64,000 nucleotides of DNA from Streptomyces sp. 3214.6 (GCF_900129855.1 NZ_LT670819.1:9238001-9302000), one strand, 5' to 3'; counted from the first letter of the stretch, positions 45,459 to 54,138 are shown. Notes: a model not told the origin generated them from the sequence alone. Made by a program: numbers and translations.

Positions 45459-46130
45459 TTAGTTGTCACACACCGAGGATAGTTGGCACCGGGATTCCCT
45501 GGGATCGAGATGACGGCGCGACGCTGAGAATGAGAGCGACGTCCCCAGCGTCCTGACACTGCTGCCCGAGACGTCGGCGGTGAGCGTGGCGGGCCGTCGA
45601 CGTCTGTCGGTTACGGGCGAGCCGCGCCTCCGCATCCACGCTCTCTGCGTTCTGTCAGTGCCCAGTGCAGATCTCCTGACGCTGAGTGCACGCTCCAGGA
45701 GCCGATGTGTCCAGGCGGTTCGCAGCGCCCAGTCCGCGGCAGCGAGCCGGTCAGGGCGGGCCGGGCACTGGGTGAAAAGCCCGACGTCGAGGAGTTGGAT
45801 GACCACAGCGCCAGGGTAGGAGCGCGATGTGGGCAGGGTTGCGCATAGCCATCGTGCCCGGTGAAGCTCCTGCCAAGATTCCGTGGCCGGTTCCAAGCGA
45901 AGGCTGCCCAGTACCCCGAGCGGCAAGCGGACTTGAGCCGAGTCGTTCATGCGCAAGGCGCATTGCAGGGCGATGAGTCGGGCGGCAGGTCCGGTTTCAG
46001 TCGGCAGTGCGGAGGCGAGGTAGTTGAGCATCTCCCGCACCCGGGTCTGGCTGTCCGGGCCTGTGGGGCTTCGGCGCTTTCGACGGCCATCCGCATGCAC
46101 TGGTGGCGCTGACGCAGTCAACATGGCCAT
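45459..46130 (-). CDS. Unrecognised protein next to the IS elements
   Basis: 223 residues. The central part (TRVREMLNYLASALPTETGPAARLIALQCALRMNDSAQVRLP, WQELHRARWLCATLP, PDRLAAADWALRTAWTHRLLERAL) reads as a helical, probably real protein; the last 50 residues are serine- and arginine-rich and less protein-like. The region is less G+C-rich than its surroundings, suggesting transfer. The first IS256-type element ends only about 70 bases upstream of the start, so the promoter may have been replaced. No family recognised. ATG codons at 46130 and 46124 are both possible. Confidence 0.45.
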   Translation of the reverse strand: MAMLTASAPPVHADGRRKRRSPTGPDSQTRVREMLNYLASALPTETGPAARLIALQCALRMNDSAQVRLPLGVLGSLRLEPATESWQELHRARWLCATLPTSRSYPGAVVIQLLDVGLFTQCPARPDRLAAADWALRTAWTHRLLERALSVRRSALGTDRTQRAWMRRRGSPVTDRRRRPATLTADVSGSSVRTLGTSLSFSASRRHLDPRESRCQLSSVCDN

Positions 46131-46202
46131 GCCTGGCAGGATGGCCTGCGTGACGATCAGTACCACGATCCAGCGGGTCGCGTCCGCTGGAGTGGTGTAT
46201 CG

Positions 46203-47521
46203 ACGGCCACTGGGTGATCTCTTAATTGAGGCTATGCGGTGAGTTCGGTGGGCAGGACGGTCTCGGCGGTTTCTGACTCGATCGGGTGGAGGCAGGCTTT
46301 TGCGAGGAGTTCGCGGCTCATGTAGCGCCGGGCCTCGGTCCACTCGTCGTTCTGCTCGGCCAGGACCGCGCCGACCAGGCGGATCACGGCGGTGCGGTCG
46401 GGGAAGACGCCGACCACGTCGGTGCGGCGCCGGATCTCCTTGTTCAGCCGTTCCTGCGGATTGTTCGACCAGATCTGCCGCCAGATCTCACGCGGGAACG
46501 CGGTGAACGCCAGGAGATCGTGCTGGGCGGCGTCCAAGTGGGCTGCCGCCTTGGGGAACTTGGCCTCCAGCGCGTCCAGAACGTGCCGCATCTGAGCCCG
46601 GACGGCGTCAGTGTCGGGCTGCTCGAAGACCGTCCGCAGCAGGGTCGCCACCCACGGCTGAGCCGACTTCGGAACCTGGCTCAGCAGATTTCGGGCGTAA
46701 TGGGTGCGGCATCGCTGCCACGATGCGCCCGGCAGGACCGCGCCAATCGCGTTCACCAGGCCGGTGTGAGCGTCGGAGACGACGAGTTGGAGGCCGGTCA
46801 GGCCGCGGGCGGTCAGCGAGCGCAGGAAGGCGAGCCAGCCGGCGCCGTCCTCGGCGGTGGCGACGTCGATGCCGAGGATCTCGCGGTGTCCGTCGGCGTT
46901 GACGCCGACCGCGATCAGTGCGTGGACGTTGATGATGCGGCCGCCCTCGCGGACCTTCTGGGTCAGTGCGTCGACCCGGACGAAGGCATACGGCCCCGCG
47001 TCCAGGGGCCGGTTACGGAAGGCGGCCACCTGCTCGTCCAGGTGCTTGGCCATCGCGCTGACCTGGGACTTCGACAGCTGGGTGACGCCGAGGGACTCGG
47101 CGAGCTTCTCGACCCTGCGCGTGCTGACGCCCAGCAGGTAGGCGGTGGCGACCACCGAGATGAGGGCCTGCTCGGCCCGCCGGCGCCGTTCGAGGAGCCA
47201 GTGCGGGAAGTGACTGCCCTGCCTCAGCTTGGGGACGGCGAGTTCGACCGTTCCCGCCCGGGCGTCCCACTCGCGTGGGCGGTAGCCGTTGCGGTGGTTG
47301 ACGCGTTCGTCGCTGACCTGCCCGTATTCGGCGTTGCAGAGGGCGTCGGCCTCCGCGGACATGAGCGCGTCGGCGAATGTCTTGACCATCGCGCGCAGCA
47401 GATCGGGACTCGCCGTGGCGAGGTTGTCCTCGGCGAGGGCGTGCAGGGGCAGACTGTCGGGTGCGGTCATCGTGCTGATCTCCTTCGAGCTTCGACATCT
47501 CGAAGATCAGCCGGTGGCCGT
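46203..47521. mobile_element. IS256-family insertion sequence, element 1
   Basis: About 1.32 kb bounded by 18-bp imperfect inverted repeats: ACGGCCACTGGGTGATCT at 46203-46220 and its complement with two mismatches at 47504-47521. One transposase gene fills it. I find no matching 8-9 bp target duplication (GTGTATCG on the left, TCATCTAT on the right), so either the element is old or the flanks have been rearranged. Confidence 0.8.
46232..47470 (-). CDS. IS256-family transposase (element 1)
   Basis: 412-residue mutator-type DDE transposase. Family blocks: the N-terminal NHRNGYRPREWDARAGTVELAVPKLRQGSHFPHWLLERR, catalytic region FVRVDALTQKV, GVNADGHREILGIDVATAEDGAGWLAFLRSL, VVSDAHTGLVNAI, the CRTHYARNLLSQVP segment and the late glutamate region WRQIWSNNPQERLNKEIRRRTDVVGVFP. 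ATG at 47470 follows AAGGAG. It is uninterrupted, so the element may be active. Confidence 0.95.
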   Translation of the reverse strand: MTAPDSLPLHALAEDNLATASPDLLRAMVKTFADALMSAEADALCNAEYGQVSDERVNHRNGYRPREWDARAGTVELAVPKLRQGSHFPHWLLERRRRAEQALISVVATAYLLGVSTRRVEKLAESLGVTQLSKSQVSAMAKHLDEQVAAFRNRPLDAGPYAFVRVDALTQKVREGGRIINVHALIAVGVNADGHREILGIDVATAEDGAGWLAFLRSLTARGLTGLQLVVSDAHTGLVNAIGAVLPGASWQRCRTHYARNLLSQVPKSAQPWVATLLRTVFEQPDTDAVRAQMRHVLDALEAKFPKAAAHLDAAQHDLLAFTAFPREIWRQIWSNNPQERLNKEIRRRTDVVGVFPDRTAVIRLVGAVLAEQNDEWTEARRYMSRELLAKACLHPIESETAETVLPTELTA

Positions 47522-47729
47522 TCATCTATGCGGGCACCACCCCGATGCCGGAGCAAACCCCGGATCAGGGCGAACCCGTACACCACTTCTCAGGACGCAA
47601 CCCCGGGTTAAAGGCTCACATCTCGCCCTCTCACATCTAGGACCTGGGTACGGGACACTGTGAGAGCCATGTTCCGAATCACTCTTCCGGCACAGCTTGT
47701 CTACTCGCCAGTCCGGGCTGGAGCAATGC
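47522..47729. other. Spacer between the two IS elements
   Basis: 208 bases with no gene-like frame. It is the original chromosomal (or earlier island) DNA separating two unrelated IS256-family elements. Confidence 0.4.
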
Positions 47730-47843
47730 TCAAGACTTGTGGATCAGCCTCGGGTTGGCGCGTGAAGGGCGTACCTTCCCGAATGATCCTGTGATGGTCA
47801 TCGAGTAGGCCGACGTTGGCGCGTCGGTCGGGAAGGCACGCCC

Positions 47844-49094
47844 GTGCTCACGGTAGTCAACGAAGACGGAACGACACCACACGGCTCCCTGATCGACGAG
47901 ATCGTCCGGGAGGGCGCACGGCGGATGCTGGCCGCCGCGCTGGAAGCCGAAGTCAACACCTACATAGCCGAGTTGGCTGATCAGCGGGACGCGTCCGGGC
48001 GGCGTCTGGTGGTGCGCAACGGCTTCCACCAGCCGCGGAAGGTCACGACCGCGGCCGGGGCGATCGAGGTGAAGGCCCCGCGGGTCAATGACAAGCGCGT
48101 CGACGAGGCCACCGGGGAGCGCAAGCGGTTCTCCTCGGCGATCCTGCCGCCCTGGGCCCGCAAGTCCCCGAAGATCAGCGAGGTGCTCCCTCTGCTCTAT
48201 CTGCACGGCCTGTCGTCGGGTGACTTCGTGCCCGCGCTGGAGCAGTTCCTCGGCTCCTCCGCCGGCCTCTCGCCCGCCACGGTCACCCGGCTGACCGGGC
48301 AGTGGCAGGCCGATCACACGGCATTCGGCGAGCGTGACCTGTCGGCGACGGACTACGTGTACGTGTGGGCCGACGGCATCCACCTGCGGATCCGCCTGGC
48401 CGAGGCGAAGTCCTGCGTGCTGGTCGTCATGGGGGTGCGCGCGGACGGCACGAAGGAGCTGATCGCGATGGCCGACGGCTACCGCGAGTCCGCCGAGTCC
48501 TGGGCCGACCTGCTGCGTGACTGCGCACGGCGCGGGATGCGCGCTCCGGTCCTCGCGGTCGGCGACGGAGCACTGGGCTTTTGGAAGGCCCTGGCAGAGG
48601 TGTTTCCCGAGGCCCGCCATCAGCGGTGCTGGGTTCATAAAACGGCCAATGTGCTCAACGCGATCCCGACGTCGGCCCAGCCCAGCGCGCGAAAGGCGCT
48701 GCAGGACATCTACAACGCCGAGGACCGCGACCATGCGGTGAAAGCCGTCGCCGCATTCGAGAAGACCTACGGCGCGAAGTGGCCCAAGGCCGTCAAGAAG
48801 ATCACCGACGACGTTGACGAGCTGCTGGCGTTCTACGACTTCCCGGCCGAGCACTGGGTTCACCTGCGCACCACGAATCCGATCGAATCGACCTTCGCGA
48901 CAGTGCGGCTGAGGACCAAGGTCACCAAGGGCGCCGGCAGCGCGGCCGCCGCACTTGCCATGGTCTTCAAGCTCGTCGAATCCGCCCAGGCGCGCTGGCG
49001 AGCGGTCAACGCGCCCCACCTCGTGGCACTCGTCCGTGCCGGAGCCCGCTTCGAACGCGGCCTCCTGGCCGAGCGGCCGAAGGCGGCGGCGTGA
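47844..49094 (+). CDS. IS256-family transposase (element 2)
   Basis: 416 residues, a different subgroup from element 1. Blocks: RRMLAAALEAEVNTYIAELADQRDASGRRLVVRNGFHQPRKVTTAAGAIEVKAPRV, YVYVWADGIHLRIRLAEAKSC, GVRADGTKELIAMADGYRESAESWADLL, VLAVGDGALGFWKALAEVFP, RHQRCWVHKTANVL and LRTTNPIESTFATVRLRTKVTKGAGS, carrying the DDE residues. GTG at 47844 follows GGGAAGG. The stop overlaps the start of the accessory gene, so the two are coupled. Confidence 0.95.
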   Translation: MLTVVNEDGTTPHGSLIDEIVREGARRMLAAALEAEVNTYIAELADQRDASGRRLVVRNGFHQPRKVTTAAGAIEVKAPRVNDKRVDEATGERKRFSSAILPPWARKSPKISEVLPLLYLHGLSSGDFVPALEQFLGSSAGLSPATVTRLTGQWQADHTAFGERDLSATDYVYVWADGIHLRIRLAEAKSCVLVVMGVRADGTKELIAMADGYRESAESWADLLRDCARRGMRAPVLAVGDGALGFWKALAEVFPEARHQRCWVHKTANVLNAIPTSAQPSARKALQDIYNAEDRDHAVKAVAAFEKTYGAKWPKAVKKITDDVDELLAFYDFPAEHWVHLRTTNPIESTFATVRLRTKVTKGAGSAAAALAMVFKLVESAQARWRAVNAPHLVALVRAGARFERGLLAERPKAAA

Positions 49095-49399
49095 TGAACC
49101 AAAGACGCCGACCGGGGCGATCTTGGCCGCGAAGCAACCGCGGCTACGCTCTACTCAAAGTGGACATCGTCGAGGACGACGCCTGGTCGTCCCAGCCAGA
49201 AGCCGCCCGCAGCCTGGGCATCACGCTCATCCGCGTCGGGATGCTCATCGCCAACCGCCGTCTGATACCGGCAGAGAACCCGGCTGGTCAGGCTGGAGTC
49301 ACAACTGCCAGCGTCCAAGCCGAGGAAATCTGGCGAGCGAACGCGACAAAGCGAGCGAAGCTCGCCCGTCTCCTGAAGGACACGATCAACTGGTTCTGA
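49094..49399 (+). CDS. Small HTH-like accessory protein inside IS element 2
   Basis: 101 residues. The middle (SQPEAARSLGITLIRVGMLIANRRLIPAENPAGQAGVTTASVQAEEIWR) has the layout of an excisionase/MerR-type helix-turn-helix: AA-x-LGIT-xxRV-xxLI-xNRxLxPA. The C-terminus is basic (ATKRAKLARLLKDTINWF). ATG at 49094 overlaps the transposase stop (GTGATG). It ends four bases before the right inverted repeat. A role in regulating transposition or choosing targets is plausible but inferred. Confidence 0.6.
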   Translation: MNQRRRPGRSWPRSNRGYALLKVDIVEDDAWSSQPEAARSLGITLIRVGMLIANRRLIPAENPAGQAGVTTASVQAEEIWRANATKRAKLARLLKDTINWF

Positions 49400-49834
49400 T
49401 CACTGATCCACAAGTCTTGACGATAGCTCTCCGGGCTGACCGGTTGATCCCTGCCACACGGTGGAGAGGGTCACCACCGAGACACTGTTTGTCAGCAGTC
49501 GGTGCACCGGGCAGCGGCCGGCCACTGCCAGTAGCCGTTCCGACTGGGAAGGTTCAAGTTCGCCGGAGAGATGGATCTCTTTGATGATCTCTGCGTCCGA
49601 ACCGAACGTGAGGTCTACGTCGACCTGATGCAACGGCCAGCTGTGCCGGTCGGCATAGGCGCGTACGGCCATTGAGGTACAAGACCCAAGCGCCGCCAGG
49701 AGCAGCTCTCCTGGGGTGGGACCTGTGTCGGAACTGACGGGCTCCGGTTCATCGGATCTCAGAAGGTGGGTGCCGATCACAACGGTGCGGGCAAGGCGTC
49801 TGCCCTCGCTGACAGAAACGGTGCGCGTGGACAT
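49400..49834 (-). CDS. OsmC-family protein, 3' end altered by IS element 2
   Basis: 144-residue OsmC-fold peroxidase-like protein: RTVVIGTHLLRSDEPEPVSSDTGPTPGELLLAALGSCTSMAVRAYADRHSW, with the two redox cysteines in LGSCTSM and AGRCPVHRLL. OsmC proteins detoxify organic hydroperoxides. The last residues SSRLVDQ and the stop codon come from the IS inverted repeat (49403-49420), so the native C-terminus has been replaced; the core fold looks complete. ATG at 49834 follows GAGAGG. It has an ECF41-type promoter at 49916-49942. Confidence 0.88.
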   Translation of the reverse strand: MSTRTVSVSEGRRLARTVVIGTHLLRSDEPEPVSSDTGPTPGELLLAALGSCTSMAVRAYADRHSWPLHQVDVDLTFGSDAEIIKEIHLSGELEPSQSERLLAVAGRCPVHRLLTNSVSVVTLSTVWQGSTGQPGELSSRLVDQ

Positions 49835-49915
49835 CAGTAAACCTCTCTGGGGAGGACAAACAATTTGCAACCTCCGCGCCCCTGGCACGGGCACGAACCT
49901 CGGCGCTACCAGTAA

Positions 49916-49942
49916 GACAACGCTCACCGTGCGGGTGTGACA
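49916..49942 (-). promoter_or_regulatory. ECF41-type promoter for the OsmC gene
   Basis: On the minus strand: TGTCACA (49942-49936), 16 bases, TGTC (49919-49916). Predicted transcription start near 49909, giving a leader of about 75 bases. Confidence 0.75.
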
Positions 49943-50090
49943 CAGGTCCCCGGCAACGGGGGATCTCCTTCGCAGCGGCCGCGTCCTGTCGGTGAAAGAC
50001 AGAACCGGCGGGACGTGTGGGAGCGGTCGACACCCGCGCCCGCCGGTCGTCACCCGTCGGTACCGGGATGAGTGTGGGCGGTGAGCCGGG

Positions 50091-50597
50091 TCATGTCTCG
50101 TTCAGGAGTCGGGCGGTGGCGCTTTGCATGTCCAGATAGCGCGTCTCTTCTCCCAGAGGTACAACCGCCAAGGTGCGTTCAAGGAAGGCCTTGATCACTA
50201 TCGCCGGTGCGGCGACCAGGTCTGTTGAGTCACCCGAGTGCAGAGAAATGAATACAAGCTCGGCACCTCGGATCCTGGAGGGCCAGATCTGCACGTCGCC
50301 GAAACCACTGAGCCGCCGCAGACCGGACACCAGGAGTTCGCGGCCGAATGTCCACTCGACGGACCTATCGGAGCCCACATTGAACTCCAGGCCCACTGAG
50401 AAAGGTTCGGCGCTGTCATACCGAAGATCTGTTGTCGCCTGCGGGTATTCTTGATCTTGAACTAGTCGTACGAGCGTGCGACAGGTCACCGTCTCGCATC
50501 CGACGCCCGTGCGCTCCGTGTGGACACCTTCGTGGCGGTGGCTTTCCGCATCAGCACACCCGCGATCGTCGTCGGCGTCGAAGGCGTTCCCGCTCAT
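50091..50597 (-). CDS. SsgA-like sporulation/cell-division regulator
   Basis: 168 residues. From about residue 40 it is an SsgA/SALP domain: RYDSAEPFSVGLEFNVGSDRSVEWTFGRELLVSGL, GFGDVQIWPSRIRGAELVFISLHSGDSTDLVAAPAIVIKAFLERTLAVVPLGEE. These actinomycete proteins control septum placement and spore wall formation. The N-terminal 40 residues are acidic and histidine-rich. ATG at 50597 is chosen for its GGAAGGG ribosome site; longer frames lack one. No ECF41-type promoter is seen upstream of it. Confidence 0.82.
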   Translation of the reverse strand: MSGNAFDADDDRGCADAESHRHEGVHTERTGVGCETVTCRTLVRLVQDQEYPQATTDLRYDSAEPFSVGLEFNVGSDRSVEWTFGRELLVSGLRRLSGFGDVQIWPSRIRGAELVFISLHSGDSTDLVAAPAIVIKAFLERTLAVVPLGEETRYLDMQSATARLLNET

Positions 50598-50870
50598 CAG
50601 TGTCATCCCTTCCCGTTCTTCCCGGACCGACGGGTGCTCAGCACACCCGCCCAGCGCGGCGAAGTGCGCGTCGAATGAATCGAAGAGTTCGCACCTCTGC
50701 ACCGGGTCGATCGGGGTACTGCGAGTCTCGGTGCGGTCAAGCTCTGAGACATCAGTCATCCGACTATCGGAAGAGGGCGGGACGGTCGGACGCCGAAGCC
50801 TCTTGCGCCCGTGGTACCGAGCTCCGAGCCCGCAGTAGGGGCCCGCACGCCGCTGGGCCGGCCGAAGACG

Positions 50871-50897
50871 TGTCACAACGAGCAGTATCGGCTTGTC
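50871..50897 (+). promoter_or_regulatory. ECF41-type promoter for the decayed NADH dehydrogenase gene
   Basis: TGTCACA (50871-50877), 16 bases, TGTC (50894-50897). The predicted start near 50904 is about 28 bases before the GTG at 50932. The promoter is intact although the gene is not. Confidence 0.75.
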
Positions 50898-50931
50898 TTC
50901 ATAGGCGAAACCGAGAGGAACAGGGGACACC

Positions 50932-52040
50932 GTGCGTGAGATCTTGATCATCGGCGGCGGTTACGCGGGCTTCTACACTGCGTGGGGCCCCTGGAAAAGA
51001 AGCTACGTCGGGGCGAAGCTCGCGTCACTGTCGTGGACCCGCGTCCGTACATGACGTACCAACCCTTTCTGCCGGAGGTCGTGGTCGGCTCGATCGAGGC
51101 CCGCCACGCGGCGGTGTCACTGCGGCGGCACCTGCACCGCATGCGACTGGTAGCCGGTGCGGTGACAGAAATCCGCAACAGTGACGGCACGGTCACCGTT
51201 CGGCCGGCGAGCGGAGCGGACTACCAGTTGACGTACGACATTCTCGTCGTCACCGCGGGAGCGGTCACTCGAACGTTTCCCATACCCGGACTCAGCAACC
51301 AGGCGTTCGGCCTGAAGCATGTCGAGGAAGCCGTCGCCATCCGTGACCGGCTACTGACCTCGTTCGACCGCGCAGCAACGCTGCCTCGTGGTTTCGAACG
51401 TCGCAAACTCCTCAAGGACGGACACGTCGTGCTGTCGAACGGCGCGGAGTTCGATTCGGGACTCATCGTGTGGGCTGCCGGCAACGCGTCGAACCCGACC
51501 GTGCACAATCACACGGACTTCCCCCTCGACGACCGGGGTCTCCTCCTCGTACGTCCCGACCTCCGCGTCGGCACAGAGGCGGACACAGTGTCAGACGTGT
51601 GGGCCGCGGGCGACGACGCGGCTGTCCCCGACCTGGCGGTAGGACGTTCGGGAGCGTACACCGTCCCGAACGCCCAGCACGCGGTAAGACAAGGAAAGCG
51701 CCTGGCGATGAACATTCTGGCTACGCTGCGGGGGAAGCCCACCACGAATTACGTCCACCACAGCCTCGGAGTGGTAGCGACCTTGGGATTGGGCCGCGGG
51801 GTCTTCCAGTATCGGCGTCTGGTCATCAAGGGCTTCCCGGCATGGCTGATGCACCGCGGCTATCACGTGCTCGCCGTACCGTCATGGGAGCGCAAGGTCC
51901 GCGTGCTGGCTGTCTGGATGACCGCCGCGCTCTACGGACGTGACATCGTCTCCCTGGCCTCGGTCCAGCATCCCCGGGAGGCCTTCGTGGCTCGGGGCAA
52001 CCCACGCCGGAGTGAGCAGCCCGAGGCCGCCGCCCCGTGA
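50932..52040 (+). pseudogene. Type II NADH dehydrogenase (NDH-2-like) with frameshift and internal deletion
   Basis: The 5' end GTG-REILIIGGGYAGFYTAWG is the FAD-binding start of an NDH-2-like flavoprotein, but two extra bases in the GGCCCC run at about 50985 shift the frame; the rest (EKKLRRGEARVTVVDPRPYMTYQPFLPEVVVGSIEARHAAVSLRRHL) continues in another frame. Later, FERRKL is followed directly by KDGHVVLSNGAEFDSGLIVWAAG, so about 100 codons with the NADH-binding GxGxxG domain are gone. The C-terminus is intact. An internal start could yield a fragment, but no functional enzyme is expected. Confidence 0.85.
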
Positions 52041-52358
52041 GGAGCCGGGCTCCCTGGTGCGGTGACCGACGGGAGGGGGACGCGGTCTGCTCCTCCGAAA
52101 CGGAGGCCGACAGCGCAAATCGACGATGCCCTCAGCCTGTCGGCCAACCAGTCCGACAACATCGCACGGTGTTAGTGGGTATACTGATCACAACGTTCGC
52201 GACATCATGTTCGACACGGTCATCGTGAAGATGTCGCACGTTGGCACCGAGGTCTCAGAGCCGACCTGGTGCCGTGCTCCGGGCGCCGTCCTCCCCCCGT
52301 GGACGGTGCCCGGAGTCACGCTGACCAGGTGAGCGGCAAGGCTTGGTCGCCGGCGGTC
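52041..52358. other. Intergenic region with a possible promoter and 41-codon frame
   Basis: 318 bases. TATACT at 52180-52185 looks like a -10 box; downstream an ATG at 52207 opens a 41-residue frame (MFDTVIVKMSHVGTEV...) ending at 52332, without a ribosome site. Probably not a gene; noted because the rest of the stretch is empty. Confidence 0.3.
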
Positions 52359-52994
52359 TCAGGCCAGCTTGGCGTAGAGGCCACGCCCCGTCCGCCGGAT
52401 ACGAGAAGTGCCTACCAGCCGGTCCAGGGTGCTGCGGACCGCGTTGATGCTCCCGCTGTCCTTGTCGCGGCCGAGAGCCGCCGCGACATCCCGGGCCCGC
52501 ACGTCGGTGTCGCCGGCCCCCTCGAAATACTCCAAAATCTGTTCGGTGAGTTTGCCGTACTTCTTGTCATCGTCACCGTCATCGTTGGCGTGAGGCCTGG
52601 GGGCACGGCTGACCGCGTTGGCTCCGGCCGGGGAGGCGGAGTCCCGCGGACCCCGCCGACTCACCGCCGGCTGCTGTTTCTGGACACCACGTGTGATGGT
52701 GGCGTCGTCCGCAGATTCCGAGGAGGGGGCTCCCTCCTGCGGGGGCACGGGTGCTGAGGGGCGACGCCGTTTCGTGGACACCGCGGCCGCCGCGTCGGCT
52801 GCCTGCGGCTGGGCACCTCCGTGCATGAGGGCTTCGAGGGCTTCGAGAGCCCGCTGTACGGAGCCGAGATGAGCGACGACCGCAGCGAGCTCCCGCTCCA
52901 GCGCCTGCTTCTGAATCTCCAGGCGGGCCAGATCCTCTTGAAGGCTCTCGGCGGTGATCTCGATATTGTGCGCCGTGTGGCTTACGGAGACCAT
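52359..52994 (-). CDS. Coiled-coil protein with C-terminal winged helix
   Basis: 211 residues. N-terminal heptad-rich coiled coil (ITAESLQEDLARLEIQKQALERELAAVVAHLGSVQRALEALEAL, about residues 12-56), a low-complexity middle rich in proline, serine and aspartate, and a C-terminal winged-helix-like domain (YGKLTEQILEYFEGAGDTDVRARDVAAALG, INAVRSTLDRLVGTSRIRRTGRGLYAKL, about 145-211). The arrangement suggests a dimeric DNA-binding protein. ATG at 52994 follows AGAGGAC. It lies between the NDH-2 relic and the first sigma gene; no ECF41-type promoter is seen. Confidence 0.68.
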   Translation of the reverse strand: MVSVSHTAHNIEITAESLQEDLARLEIQKQALERELAAVVAHLGSVQRALEALEALMHGGAQPQAADAAAAVSTKRRRPSAPVPPQEGAPSSESADDATITRGVQKQQPAVSRRGPRDSASPAGANAVSRAPRPHANDDGDDDKKYGKLTEQILEYFEGAGDTDVRARDVAAALGRDKDSGSINAVRSTLDRLVGTSRIRRTGRGLYAKLA

Positions 52995-53271
52995 GTGTCC
53001 TCTTGTCCTCAATACTTTTGCGTGCTCGTCAGGCACACCTCTGGTGCCGCTCGCTCGCCCCATACGATGAGACGGGTGCCCCCCTGAACATCATAGGCGG
53101 ATCGCGTACACAGCGTCACCACCATGTACGGGACAGCCCGCAGTGGTCACTCAAACGAAAGGCGGGAACGGGGGCCGACAGCACGGTCAGTCCGGGTGGG
53201 CCCGTCCGAGACAGTGGCAGTCGGTGACTGTCGGACGCCCAAGACCGTGCCTGCTCCCGGGCCGTGCGGCA

Positions 53272-54138
53272 CTACCGAGCGGCACTGGACCGGTTCCATG
53301 AACGGAGCTTGTCCGGGTTCAGGGTGACCCAGACCTGTACGACGTGAGGTCCGGCGACGTCCAGGCTGATGACCCCGGCGACCTGGCGGTCGTAACGAAC
53401 GACAAGACCGGTACGTCCATTGACGGGATGGGTGTCCAGGGTGGTGCGAGGGTGCCGGGCAAGCAGCGTCAGCAGGCTGCGGGCGACCTGCTGTCTGCCG
53501 TGGACGGGCCGGACCAGGGCCCGTATCTTGCCACCGCCGTCGAAGTAGACGGTCACGTCCGGTACCAGCAGGGACGCCAATAGCCCGACTTCCTCCGCCA
53601 CGCAGGCGTCATGAACCGCGCCGGTCACCGCGTCGTGCTGCTGCGGCGTCGTGGGCCGTGCGCGCCGGTCCTGCAGACTGCGGCGTGCACGGTCGGTGAG
53701 CTGCCTGCATTCCGGCCGTGGCTGACCGCCGATGTCGGCTACCGTACTCCGCGCCGTCCCGAAAGCGTCGTTCAGTACGAGCGCCGCCTGCTCGGTCGGA
53801 GACAGGGACTTCAGCGTGTTCAGCATCACCTGATGAATTTCCTGTGACAGCATCTCGTACCGCTCCGACGCCAACTCGCCGACCGTAGGTGAATGCTCCT
53901 CGTCCGGTTGGGCAAGCCGGTCCACGCATATACCGCCGACGGTCTTCACGAGCCAAGCGCGCGGCTGCACGATCCGCGCCAGCTCATGATCGGACAGCCC
54001 GTACCACAGCCGATAGGCCTCATCGACGACGTTCTCAGGCCCTGGACCGTTGCCGAGCATCCAGTGCGCGACATCCAACAGGTGGTGCCGTTCCTCCGTC
54101 AGCTCCGCGATCGGCACCACCTGACCGACGGACTTCAT
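53272..54138 (-). CDS. ECF41/SigJ-type sigma factor with fused SnoaL-like domain (divergent)
   Basis: 288 residues. Region 2 is weak but present (LLDVAHWMLGNGPGPENVVDEAYRLWYGLSDHELARIVQPRAWLVKTVGGICVDRL), region 4 is LSPTEQAALVLNDAFGTARSTVADIGGQPRPECRQLTDRARRSL, and residues 165-288 are the NTF2/SnoaL-type regulatory extension with the family motifs DGGGK (200-204) and NPDKL (274-278). The WLPEP linker motif of classical ECF41 proteins is missing. In this group the C-terminal domain replaces an anti-sigma factor. ATG at 54138 follows GAGGAAGG. An ECF41-type promoter lies upstream, so it is probably autoregulated. Confidence 0.85.
   Translation of the reverse strand: MKSVGQVVPIAELTEERHHLLDVAHWMLGNGPGPENVVDEAYRLWYGLSDHELARIVQPRAWLVKTVGGICVDRLAQPDEEHSPTVGELASERYEMLSQEIHQVMLNTLKSLSPTEQAALVLNDAFGTARSTVADIGGQPRPECRQLTDRARRSLQDRRARPTTPQQHDAVTGAVHDACVAEEVGLLASLLVPDVTVYFDGGGKIRALVRPVHGRQQVARSLLTLLARHPRTTLDTHPVNGRTGLVVRYDRQVAGVISLDVAGPHVVQVWVTLNPDKLRSWNRSSAAR

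Larger units (their letters stand above)
47730..49420. mobile_element. IS256-family insertion sequence, element 2, with accessory gene
   Basis: About 1.69 kb bounded by a perfect 18-bp inverted repeat: TCAAGACTTGTGGATCAG at 47730-47747 and its complement at 49403-49420. It carries a transposase and a second small gene downstream, unusual for the family. The right end lies inside the 3' end of an OsmC-type gene and supplies its stop codon. No clear target duplication is visible. Confidence 0.88.

Noticed and set aside
45466..45495. TGTCACA at 45466 as a tenth sigma promoter
   Set aside because: After 16 bases the sequence is CACC, not GGTC/TGTC, and no gene on that strand follows. It lies outside the island.
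46195..47529. Target-site duplication of IS element 1
   Set aside because: Flanking octamers GTGTATCG and TCATCTAT do not match in any small shift tried.
52207..52332. 41-codon frame downstream of TATACT
   Set aside because: No ribosome site, atypical codon pattern, no recognisable peptide; listed only in the gap entry.
53820..53850. TGTGACA at 53848 inside the first sigma gene
   Set aside because: Within coding sequence and no GTC box at the 16-base distance.
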